Origin: Hyphomicrobiales bacterium | Lineage (GTDB): Bacteria > Pseudomonadota > Alphaproteobacteria > Rhizobiales > Beijerinckiaceae | Length of the DNA stretch: 5,914 nt | NCBI GenBank assembly: GCA_003567055.1 | Contig: PXAW01000404.1 | Coordinates: forward strand, 1 to 5,914 | Direction of reading: 5' to 3' | In this document: positions 1 to 5,914 of the stretch, piece by piece | How the letters are laid out: every line of letters begins with the position of its first letter | Position numbering within the stretch: position 1 is the stretch's first letter | The notes under the pieces: model-generated | What the model was told of the DNA's origin: nothing | Database searches by the model: none | The model's input: only the letters and a program-made list of their open reading frames with translations | Translations under genes and position numbers: made by a program

Positions 1-539
1 AGGCGCGCGATCGCGAAAGCCAGGCGCGCATCGCCGATCTGGGAAGCCGGCTGAACGTGGCGCTCGCCCAGCGCGTGCAGGAACTCGCCCGGTTCCGCTC
101 CGATTTCTTCGGTCGCCTGCGCCAGATCCTGGGCGACCGCGACGATATCCGCATTGTCGGCGACCGCTTCGTCTTCCAGTCGGAAATCCTCTTCCCCCTC
201 GGTGCGGCCGAATTGCGCGAGGGCCCCCAGCCCGAACTCGATCGCGTCGCTGCGGCGATCCTCGAACTCGCCGAGGAAATCCCGCCCGATATCGCCTGGG
301 TGCTGCGCGTCGACGGCCATACCGATGACCGCCCGATCGCGACCGTGCGTTTTCCCTCGAACTGGTATCTCTCGGCCGCGCGTGCCATCGAGGTGGTGGA
401 ATATCTGATCGAGGCGGGCGTGCCGCCGGAAAACCTGCTGGCCGCGGGTTTCGGCGAGTTCCAGCCGATCGATACGGGCACGACCGAAGAAGCCTATGCG
501 CGCAACCGCCGCATCGAATTCAAGCTCACCGAGCGCTGA
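1..539 (+). CDS. OmpA/MotB-type peptidoglycan-binding protein, C-terminal part (5' end missing)
   Basis: The frame is open from the first full codon at position 3 to the TGA at 537-539, giving 178 visible residues, so the GTG at 57 is an internal codon and not the start. The first ~45 residues are charged and heptad-like (for example ALAQRVQELARFRSDFFGRL) and suggest a coiled coil leading into an OmpA-like domain at about residues 55-178. The domain shows GHTDDRPI, SNWYLSAARA, AAGFGEFQP and the closing ARNRRIEF. By family knowledge, the Asp of GHTD (visible residue 108) and the Arg of LSAARA (127) bind diaminopimelate of peptidoglycan; both are present. The protein probably anchors an envelope complex to the cell wall in the periplasm. 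Similar alphaproteobacterial proteins have an N-terminal membrane anchor and often follow a MotA/TolQ/ExbB-like gene; that part is outside the window, so this is inference. A true flagellar MotB is less likely because of the long coiled-coil lead-in. The domain call is firm; the specific role is unknown. Confidence 0.9.
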   Translation, partial: ARDRESQARIADLGSRLNVALAQRVQELARFRSDFFGRLRQILGDRDDIRIVGDRFVFQSEILFPLGAAELREGPQPELDRVAAAILELAEEIPPDIAWVLRVDGHTDDRPIATVRFPSNWYLSAARAIEVVEYLIEAGVPPENLLAAGFGEFQPIDTGTTEEAYARNRRIEFKLTER

Positions 540-664
540 TCGTCACGCAGCCTGACGAAGCCGTAACCCGCGCTCGCGGATTGGTGAGCGCCCGGGGCGG
601 AGGCGGCGCTTGCCAGCGGCGCGGGGCTGGGCTAGCCAGATCAACATTGGGGGTGACACGCTGC
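540..664 (+). other. Intergenic gap with potential GC-rich hairpins
   Basis: This 125-nt gap is the only non-coding stretch of note. Directly after the upstream stop there is a 6-bp inverted repeat, TCGTCA (540-545) and TGACGA (553-558), with a 7-nt loop. A stronger one follows: GCGCTCGC (570-577) pairs with GGTGAGCGC (584-591, one G-U pair) around a 6-nt loop. A competing stem, AGCGCC (587-592) with GGCGCT (605-610), shares bases with it. None is followed by a T run, so a classical intrinsic terminator is not supported. They may be chance structures in GC-rich DNA, a Rho-dependent end of the upstream gene, or part of an lptF leader. Confidence 0.4.
610..638 (+). promoter_or_regulatory. Weak candidate promoter for the lptF operon
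   Basis: TTGCCA at 610-615 matches five of six bases of the sigma-70 -35 consensus. At 16-17 nt spacing the -10 region falls in CTAGCC/TAGCCA (632-638), which is a poor match to TATAAT or to the CTATAT-like alphaproteobacterial form. It lies 27 nt before the chosen lptF start, which would fit a short leader. The -10 part sits inside the 8-bp palindrome GGCTAGCC (630-637). I consider this a guess based on position and the -35 match. Confidence 0.22.
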
Positions 665-1825
665 ATGCCGCTCGTCGAACGCTATATTCTGAAGATTGCG
701 GTCACCGCCTTCCTCGTCTGCCTGCTCGGTCTGACGGCTGTGATCTGGCTGACCCAGGCGCTGCGCGAGGTGGATCTGCTCACCGGGCAGGGGCAGACTC
801 TGGTCGTCTTCCTCACCTTCACATTGTTGTCGCTGCCCGCCCTCGTCGCCATCATCGCGCCGGTGGCCCTGTTCATCGCCATTCTCTACACGCTGAACAA
901 GCTCAATGGCGATTCGGAGCTCGTTGTGATGAATGCCGCCGGCATGCCGTTCTGGCGGATCATGCGGCCCTTTGCCTGGCTGACCGGCGCCGTGGCGGTG
1001 ATCGTCGGTCTTATGTCGGTGGTGCTGGTGCCGGCGAGTTTCAATGAACTGCGCTTCCTGATTACGCAGATCCGCGCCGATTTCGTCGCGAATCTGGTGC
1101 GCGAGGGGCAATTCACGGAGATCGATCGGGGCGTCACCTTCTCGTTTCGCGAGCGTTCCGGTGAGGCGCTGATGGGGATCTTCCTGCAGGATCGCCGCGA
1201 TGAACGGCGCACCCTCGTCTATATCGCCGAGGCCGGTCAGATCGCCCGGGTGGAAGACGAGAGCTATCTCGTGCTCGAACGCGGTAGCGTGCACACGCTC
1301 ACCCCCGGTGCGCGAGACAGCTCCATCGTCGCTTTCGAGCGCTATGCGGTCGATCTCTCCGCCTTCGCGCCCCAGGGCGATCTCACTTTCTTCAAGCCGC
1401 GCGAGCGCTCGACCCGCGAATTGCTCACGATCGATGACAGCGACCCGACCTATGCCGCCTTTCCGGGACGCTTTCGGTCGGAATTGCATGACCGGCTGAG
1501 CGCCTGGCTCTATGTGCTCGCCATGGCGGCGATCGCCTTCGCGGCACTTGGCGAAGCGCGCACCAGCCGCCAGGGGCGCGGATTGGCGATCGCGCTGGCG
1601 ATCGGCGGCGTCGTGGCACTGCGCGTGGTGGGTTTTGCCGCCACGAGTGCTGCAGCGCGCTCGGATATCGCCGTGGCGCTGGTCTGGGCCATACCGATCC
1701 TCACCCTGATCGGCGCTTTCATGATCATGAAGCACGGCGCGCGCCTGCAGCGCATGCTGCCGGCGCTGAAGCTGCCCGCCCTGCCGCTGCGCTTGCGCGC
1801 CGCCCCTCCCGGCGGAGCCGGTTGA
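665..1825 (+). CDS. lptF: LPS export permease LptF
   Basis: LptF is one of the two membrane subunits of the LptB2FG ABC transporter, which extracts LPS from the inner membrane and feeds it to LptC/LptA/LptD. The 386-residue product has the YjgP/YjgQ permease layout: membrane segments near residues 10-30, 45-77 (probably two close helices or one plus a hairpin) and 100-123, a periplasmic beta-jellyroll at about 130-275, then segments near 279-297, 306-327 and 335-354. LNGDSELVVMNAAGM (80-94) is the conserved cytoplasmic coupling region that contacts LptB. The tail (from ~356) is basic and proline-rich. The ATG at 665 is chosen because MPLVERYILK matches the usual LptF N-terminus; in-frame TTG (581), GTG (584) and GTG (653) would add residues that look like translated spacer. 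The ribosome site is weak (GGGGG at 649-653). It is the first gene of the tight lptF-lptG-lptD-pdxA run. Placement first, before lptG, and the N-terminal sequence favour LptF over LptG. Confidence 0.95.
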   Translation: MPLVERYILKIAVTAFLVCLLGLTAVIWLTQALREVDLLTGQGQTLVVFLTFTLLSLPALVAIIAPVALFIAILYTLNKLNGDSELVVMNAAGMPFWRIMRPFAWLTGAVAVIVGLMSVVLVPASFNELRFLITQIRADFVANLVREGQFTEIDRGVTFSFRERSGEALMGIFLQDRRDERRTLVYIAEAGQIARVEDESYLVLERGSVHTLTPGARDSSIVAFERYAVDLSAFAPQGDLTFFKPRERSTRELLTIDDSDPTYAAFPGRFRSELHDRLSAWLYVLAMAAIAFAALGEARTSRQGRGLAIALAIGGVVALRVVGFAATSAAARSDIAVALVWAIPILTLIGAFMIMKHGARLQRMLPALKLPALPLRLRAAPPGGAG

Positions 1826-1826
1826 G

Positions 1827-2915
1827 ATGGCCGTCGGTCATACCCTTGCGCGTTATATCGGAACGCAGTTTCTGCGCAGCATCGCGATCGTCTTCTTCAC
1901 GGTGTTCGGTCTCGTCTACGTTCTCGATTTTGTCGAACTGGTGCGCCGCGCCGGTGACGTCGCGGGTGCGGCGCCGCTCGACATGGCGCGGCTGGCGTTG
2001 CTGCGTACGCCCTCGGTGACCGAACAGGTCCTGCCCTTCGCCATCCTGATCGGTGCGATGACGACGCTGCTCAATCTGTCGCGCAAGCTCGAGCTGGTGG
2101 TGGTCCGCGCTGCCGGAATCTCCGCCTGGCAGTTCCTGATGCCGGGCCTCGTCATCGCGGGCGGGATCGGCATCTTCTCGATCCTCGTCTACAATCCGGC
2201 GGCGGCGATCCTGAAGCAGCATGCCAGCGAGGTCGAGACGCGGATCTTCTCATCGGCACCGCAGGCGCATACGGGTCGCGACATCTGGATCCGCCAGCGC
2301 CACGATGACGGATCGGCGATCATCCGCGCCGGCAGTGTCGCGGAGGGTTCTACCGAAATCGCCGCAGTGACGGTGTTCCGCTTCGATCTCCAGGGCCGCT
2401 TTCGCGAGCGGATCGAAGCGGCGTCGGCGGAATTGCGCTCGGGCTATTGGGAGATGCGCGAGGCCCGCATTGTCGCCATCGAGGGCGAGCCGGAACGTTT
2501 CGCGAGGTACCAGCTGCCGTCGAGTCTCGAACCGGACCAGTTGCGCAGAAGCTTCACTCCGCCCGAATCAGTACCGTTCTGGAGCCTGCGCGAGATGGCT
2601 GAACAGACCCGCCGTGCGGGCCTCGATGCGACGGCTTATCAACTGCGCTACGAGAGTCTGCTCGCGCGTCCGCTGCTTTTCGTCGCCATGGTTCTCGTCG
2701 CGGCTTCCGTTTCTTTAAGATTCTTCAGGTTTGGTGGTGTGGGGCCGTTGGTTCTGGGTGGCGTCGCGGCGGGTTTTCTGCTTTACGTCGCTACCGAGCT
2801 GATGGAGGATCTCGGGGCTTCGGGTCTGGTTGGAACCACCCTTGCCGCGTGGTTCCCCGCTGTGGTGGGCAGTTTGCTCGGCGTGCTGGCCTTGCTTTAT
2901 CAGGAGGATGGTTGA
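1827..2915 (+). CDS. lptG: LPS export permease LptG
   Basis: LptG is the partner of LptF in the inner-membrane LPS extractor LptB2FG. The 362-residue protein has the same fold as LptF: membrane segments near residues 15-38, 62-82 and 102-122, a periplasmic jellyroll at about 125-275, then segments near 281-300, 303-324 and 337-358. SRKLELVVVRAAGIS (85-99) is the conserved coupling region facing LptB, and SLRFFRFGG (296-304) is the cytoplasmic turn before segment 5. Its ATG lies one base after the lptF stop (TGAGATG), with GGAG at 1814-1817, 9 nt upstream, inside the end of lptF; the two subunits are thus made together. Its own stop shares a base with the lptD start. Codons 297-301 include TTA, AGA and AGG, unusual against the GC-rich codon use around them. 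The family is certain; G rather than F is assigned from order and motif. Confidence 0.95.
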   Translation: MAVGHTLARYIGTQFLRSIAIVFFTVFGLVYVLDFVELVRRAGDVAGAAPLDMARLALLRTPSVTEQVLPFAILIGAMTTLLNLSRKLELVVVRAAGISAWQFLMPGLVIAGGIGIFSILVYNPAAAILKQHASEVETRIFSSAPQAHTGRDIWIRQRHDDGSAIIRAGSVAEGSTEIAAVTVFRFDLQGRFRERIEAASAELRSGYWEMREARIVAIEGEPERFARYQLPSSLEPDQLRRSFTPPESVPFWSLREMAEQTRRAGLDATAYQLRYESLLARPLLFVAMVLVAASVSLRFFRFGGVGPLVLGGVAAGFLLYVATELMEDLGASGLVGTTLAAWFPAVVGSLLGVLALLYQEDG

Positions 2916-2924
2916 TGATCCTCC
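2902..2924 (+). promoter_or_regulatory. lptD ribosome binding site inside a hairpin at the lptG/lptD junction
   Basis: AGGAGG at 2902-2907 is a near-perfect Shine-Dalgarno sequence 7 nt before the ATG at 2915, and it decides that start. Bases 2903-2909 (GGAGGAT) and 2918-2924 (ATCCTCC) are exact reverse complements, giving a 7-bp stem with an 8-nt loop, GGTTGATG, that holds both the lptG stop (TGA 2913-2915) and the lptD start (ATG 2915-2917). If the stem forms in the mRNA, most of the Shine-Dalgarno is masked until a ribosome finishing lptG opens it. The inverted repeat is seen directly; the coupling role is inference. Confidence 0.6.
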
Positions 2925-5461
2925 GGGCAGGTTCGAGGCAGGGAGCGGGAATGAGACGGGTGGGTAGCGCGATCGCCACGCTGGCGCTCGTGACGGCGTT
3001 GAGTACGGGAATCGTTTCGCTCCCCGCGCAGGCGCAGGGAGTGGATGACGACGTGTTCGCCGCACGCGCTGCCGGTGAAGGCCCGCAGCGTCTGCTGCTC
3101 GAGGCCGATGAGCTCATCTACGACAACGACCGTAACCGCGTCATCGCTGCGGGCAATGTCGAAATGTATTACGGCGGCCGTTCACTGCAGGCCGATCGCG
3201 TCACCTATGATCGCAATACCGGCCGTGTCTTTGCCGAGGGGAATGCCCGCCTCGTGGATGCCGACGGTGCGGTCGGCACCGCCTCCTTCTTCGAGCTCAC
3301 GGATGATTTCCGCAGCGGCTTCATCGATTCGCTGCAGGTCGAGCAGGATATCAGCGATGATGGTTTCGGTCGTCCGGGAACGGGGCGCTTCAGCGCGCGC
3401 CGGGCGGAGCGGATCGAGGGTGAGCAGACGATTTTCCATCGCGGCACCTACACGGCCTGCGATACCTGCGAAAAGAACCCCGGCAGGCCGCCCTTCTGGC
3501 AGGTGCGCGCTGCGCGTGTGATTCACGACAAGGAAACGAAGACGATCTACTACGAGAACGCCGCGCTGGAATTTCTCGGCGTTCCCGTGGCCTATATGCC
3601 GTATTTCTGGTCGCCCGATCCGACGGTCAAGCGCAAGACCGGCTTTCTTACTCCGACGATCAGCCTGAACCAGACGCTGGGTCCCGGTGTGACGGTTCCC
3701 TTCTTCTGGGAGACCGGCCCCAATCACGATGTGACCTTCCGTCCGCAATTCTTGTCGCGGCAGGGCATTCTCGGCGATGTGGAATGGCGCCACAGGCTGC
3801 TTACGGGCGCATACAACATCCGGGCCACGGGTATTTTTCAACAGGATCGCAGCCAGTTCATAGCGCCGCCATCCGGCCCCGGCGATCGCAATTTTCGAGG
3901 CTCGATCCAGACAGCCGGGCGATTCGAGATCAACCGGCGCTGGCATTGGGGCTGGGACATCACCGGCGTCACCGACAAGTGGTATCTCGACAATTACGGC
4001 ATCAATGCTGCAACGCTCACGAGCCACTATAACCGCGAAGCGATTTCGCAGGTCAATCTGACAGGCCGGGGCGATCGCTCCTTCTTCGATCTGCGCGGCT
4101 ATTACTTCAAGGCGCTCGCGACGCGCGACTTCCAGCAGCATCAGCCGGTCGTGCATCCCGTTCTCGATTACAACAAGCGCATCGACGGACCGCCTTCGAT
4201 CGGCGGCGAATTCTCGCTCGATGTTAATTTCGTCAGCCTGTCGCGGGAAACCTCTCAGTTTCGCGCCGCCGATCCGCGAGATCCGAATGCGCGCGGTCGC
4301 TTCGGTGGTATTTTCGACACCTGTGCACCCGACGCCTTCAACCGTGACCAATGCCTGCTGCCCGGCGTCGCCGGTTCATATTCCCGCCTGACCAGCCAGG
4401 TCTCGTGGCGCCGCCAGATCATCGACGGACTCGGCCAGAGCTGGACGCCGTTCGCTTATCTGCGCGCCGACGGGATCTGGTCGTCGCCGCGCACTGCCGG
4501 ATTCCAGAACGCCGAAACAGCCAATCTGATGGGCTCGAGCGACCGTTTCCACGGGCGCATGACCCCGGGGGTGGGGCTCGAATACCGGCTCCCGATGATC
4601 GCGCGGGCCGGGAATTTCGGCATCCAGTCGCTGGAGCCGATCGCGCAGATTGTGGCACGCCCGAATGAAAGCCGCATCGGGCGGCTGCCCAACGAGGATG
4701 CGCAGAGCCTCGTCTTCGACGACAGCAACCTGTTCAGCTGGGACCGGTTCTCGGGCTATGATCGGGTCGAGGGTGGCGTGCGCGGCAGCTATGCGCTGCG
4801 TTACGGGCTGACCGGGCGCGACGGTTTCAGGGCCGAAGCCAAGTTCGGTCAATCGGTGCAATTGGCCGGGCGGAACTCGTTCCGGCCGGGCGATCTCGTC
4901 AATACCGGACGCGATTCCGGTCTCGAATCACGCTTTTCGGACTATGTCGGGCGGGTCAGCCTGAGCCCCAACGAGATATTCTCGATCGATGCGCGCGGGC
5001 GCTTTGATCGCAGCACCTTCGACATGAAGCGCCTGGAAGCGGGTGCACGCGTCAATTTCGACCGTTTCCAGGGTGCAGTGACTTATGCGCGTTTCGCACC
5101 GCAGCCAGAGCTGGGCTATCCGGATCGACGTGAGGGCTTGCGGTTGTCGAGCCGGGTCGAGCTCTCGCCGCATTGGTTCGCGACGGGTTCGGTAATGTTC
5201 GATCTGTCACGCTATCTCGATGACCGACGCCGTGGCTCGCCGGAATCCAATCGTTTCTCGGTTGCTTCCATGTCGCTCGGTCTGGGCTATGCGGATGAAT
5301 GCACGAGCTTCACCGTAACCTACACTGCCCGCCCGCAGGACGGCTCGCTCGGTACGCGCGATCAGAATCGCACCATCATGCTGCAGCTCGAATTGCGCTC
5401 ATTGGGCGGTGTCGGCGTCACCCGGAGCCTCGAGGGGGATCAGCAAGGTATCCTGCCGTGA
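2915..5461 (+). CDS. lptD: LPS-assembly protein LptD (outer-membrane translocon)
   Basis: LptD is the outer-membrane beta-barrel that, with the lipoprotein LptE, inserts LPS into the outer leaflet. From the ATG at 2915 it has 848 residues, in the usual range. A signal peptide has its basic start near residues 13-15 (MRR), a hydrophobic core to ~36 and a PAQA cleavage site after residue 40. The OstA/LptA-like periplasmic domain spans about 60-170 (LLLEADELIYDNDRNRVIAA, GNVEMYYGG, ADRVTYD, AEGNARL). The link to the barrel includes YTACDTCEKNPGRPPFWQVR and VAYMPYFWSPDPTVKRKTGF; the barrel then runs from about 260 to near residue 830. Cysteines are at 182, 185, 470, 480 and 796, a set unlike E. 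coli. The ATG at 2951 (836 residues, signal peptide starting MRRVGSA) is the main alternative start; 2915 is preferred for its AGGAGG and one-base overlap with lptG. The frame is also open back to a GTG at 2849, but that lies within lptG. The end overlaps pdxA by 4 nt. Confidence 0.95.
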   Translation: MILRAGSRQGAGMRRVGSAIATLALVTALSTGIVSLPAQAQGVDDDVFAARAAGEGPQRLLLEADELIYDNDRNRVIAAGNVEMYYGGRSLQADRVTYDRNTGRVFAEGNARLVDADGAVGTASFFELTDDFRSGFIDSLQVEQDISDDGFGRPGTGRFSARRAERIEGEQTIFHRGTYTACDTCEKNPGRPPFWQVRAARVIHDKETKTIYYENAALEFLGVPVAYMPYFWSPDPTVKRKTGFLTPTISLNQTLGPGVTVPFFWETGPNHDVTFRPQFLSRQGILGDVEWRHRLLTGAYNIRATGIFQQDRSQFIAPPSGPGDRNFRGSIQTAGRFEINRRWHWGWDITGVTDKWYLDNYGINAATLTSHYNREAISQVNLTGRGDRSFFDLRGYYFKALATRDFQQHQPVVHPVLDYNKRIDGPPSIGGEFSLDVNFVSLSRETSQFRAADPRDPNARGRFGGIFDTCAPDAFNRDQCLLPGVAGSYSRLTSQVSWRRQIIDGLGQSWTPFAYLRADGIWSSPRTAGFQNAETANLMGSSDRFHGRMTPGVGLEYRLPMIARAGNFGIQSLEPIAQIVARPNESRIGRLPNEDAQSLVFDDSNLFSWDRFSGYDRVEGGVRGSYALRYGLTGRDGFRAEAKFGQSVQLAGRNSFRPGDLVNTGRDSGLESRFSDYVGRVSLSPNEIFSIDARGRFDRSTFDMKRLEAGARVNFDRFQGAVTYARFAPQPELGYPDRREGLRLSSRVELSPHWFATGSVMFDLSRYLDDRRRGSPESNRFSVASMSLGLGYADECTSFTVTYTARPQDGSLGTRDQNRTIMLQLELRSLGGVGVTRSLEGDQQGILP

Positions 5462-5914
5462 CGCGGGTGGCGCCGATCGCCCTGACTCTCGGCGATCCCG
5501 CAGGTATCGGACCGGAGATCGCCCTGCTGGCCTGGCAGGCATTGCGCCATGATCCCGAGCTTTGCTTCTTCATGATCGCCGATCCGCGGCATCTGGAGCG
5601 CTGCGTCGAAGCGCAGGCTGCGGATATCCCGCTTGCAACGATCAACCGGGCGGATGAAGCGGCGGCCGTCTTCCCGCAAGCCTTCCCCGTCCTGCCTTTG
5701 CACAACACGCTGCGCGCCACGCCCGGCAAGCCCGATTCCGCGAATGCATCTGCCGTGATCGAATCGATCGAACGGGCGGTCGCTCTCGCGCGCGCGGGCG
5801 AGGTCTCCTGCGTGGCGACCAATCCGATCGCCAAGCATGTGCTCTACGAAGCCGGTTTCCGCCATCCGGGCCATACGGAATTCCTCGCCGCGCTCTGTGC
5901 GGATGAGGGCGCGG
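5458..5914 (+). CDS. pdxA: 4-hydroxythreonine-4-phosphate dehydrogenase PdxA, N-terminal part (3' end missing)
   Basis: PdxA is a cytoplasmic, NAD- and metal-dependent dehydrogenase. It oxidises 4-phosphohydroxy-L-threonine to the unstable ketone that PdxJ condenses with deoxyxylulose 5-phosphate in the DXP-dependent vitamin B6 pathway. The frame is open to the window end, giving 152 codons of an expected ~330. Hallmarks are ALTLGDPAGIGPEIAL (residues 8-23), GKPDSANASAVIESIERAV (90-108), VATNPIAKHVLYEAGF (119-134) and PGHTEFLAAL (137-146). His139 in GHTE should be the first of the three metal-ligand histidines known in E. coli PdxA; the other two lie beyond the window. GTG at 5458 overlaps the lptD stop (GTGA), with AAGG at 5445-5448 as a modest ribosome site 9 nt upstream; GTG at 5467 is a possible alternative that starts three codons later. 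In related bacteria rsmA (ksgA) usually follows, and surA usually precedes; here lptD precedes directly. Confidence 0.95.
   Translation, partial: MTRVAPIALTLGDPAGIGPEIALLAWQALRHDPELCFFMIADPRHLERCVEAQAADIPLATINRADEAAAVFPQAFPVLPLHNTLRATPGKPDSANASAVIESIERAVALARAGEVSCVATNPIAKHVLYEAGFRHPGHTEFLAALCADEGA

Noticed and set aside
57..539. Complete short OmpA-like gene starting at GTG 57
   Set aside because: The frame is open to the window edge and the codons before 57 continue the same coiled-coil sequence, so the gene starts upstream.
540..558. Intrinsic terminator after the OmpA-like gene
   Set aside because: The 6-bp inverted repeat is not followed by a T run, so it lacks the second half of an intrinsic terminator.
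581..664. Extended lptF start at TTG 581 or GTG 584
   Set aside because: The added residues are Gly/Arg-rich and unlike LptF N-termini, and the ATG at 665 gives the expected MPLVERYILK start.
641..1735. Long open frame on the minus strand opposite lptF (364 codons)
   Set aside because: The translation is rich in His, Asp, Arg and Gln with no recognisable domain, and it lies wholly opposite a clear lptF. GC-rich genes commonly leave the antisense frame open.
2874..2901. Internal promoter for lptD (TTGCTC ... CTTTAT)
   Set aside because: Only three of six -35 bases match, the spacing is 15 nt, and the tight gene overlap argues for co-transcription.
2849..2914. lptD start at GTG 2849 within lptG
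   Set aside because: It would put 22 unrelated residues before a good start that has AGGAGG and a one-base overlap with lptG, and it lengthens the signal peptide implausibly.
3182..4351. Long open frame on the minus strand opposite lptD (389 codons)
   Set aside because: No family resemblance, no plausible ribosome site or operon context, and complete overlap with well-supported lptD coding sequence.
5437..5454. Hairpin at the lptD/pdxA junction (GGAT 5437-5440 with ATCC 5450-5453)
   Set aside because: The stem is only four base pairs with a 9-nt loop, which is expected by chance and unlike the strong stem before lptD.
5440..5874. Minus-strand open frames opposite pdxA
   Set aside because: The + strand frame carries multiple PdxA signature motifs; the opposite frames are compositional by-products.

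Overview
The window reads as a piece of a high-GC alphaproteobacterial chromosome, most likely Hyphomicrobiales (Rhizobiales) or a close relative. This rests on recognising the protein families and their gene order, not on a marker gene. All genes lie on the + strand and almost every base is coding.

Layout. (1) Positions 1-539 hold the 3' end of a gene for an OmpA/MotB-type peptidoglycan-binding protein with a coiled-coil stretch before the domain; its start lies before the window. (2) Positions 540-664 are the only real intergenic gap. It contains potential GC-rich hairpins and a weak candidate promoter. (3) Positions 665-2915 encode LptF and LptG, the two membrane subunits of the LptB2FG lipopolysaccharide exporter. 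(4) Positions 2915-5461 encode LptD, the outer-membrane LPS translocon. (5) From 5458 to the window end is the 5' part of pdxA (vitamin B6 synthesis), which has no stop inside the window.

How the genes fit together. lptF-lptG-lptD-pdxA look like one transcription unit. lptF and lptG are 1 nt apart, lptG and lptD share one base (TGATG), and lptD and pdxA overlap by 4 nt (GTGA). LptF/LptG extract LPS from the inner membrane and LptD inserts it into the outer membrane, so the operon encodes both ends of the Lpt bridge. LptA, LptB, LptC and LptE are not here. pdxA is functionally unrelated and probably reflects the common alphaproteobacterial neighbourhood lptD-surA-pdxA-rsmA, here without surA.

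The window is mostly ordinary housekeeping sequence and I see no undescribed multi-gene system, mobile element, CRISPR array or RNA gene. Points worth a second look: a perfect 7-bp inverted repeat that would hide the lptD Shine-Dalgarno sequence, with the lptG stop and lptD start in its loop; the missing surA; a five-cysteine pattern in LptD unlike that of E. coli; and a short AT-rich, rare-codon island inside lptG.
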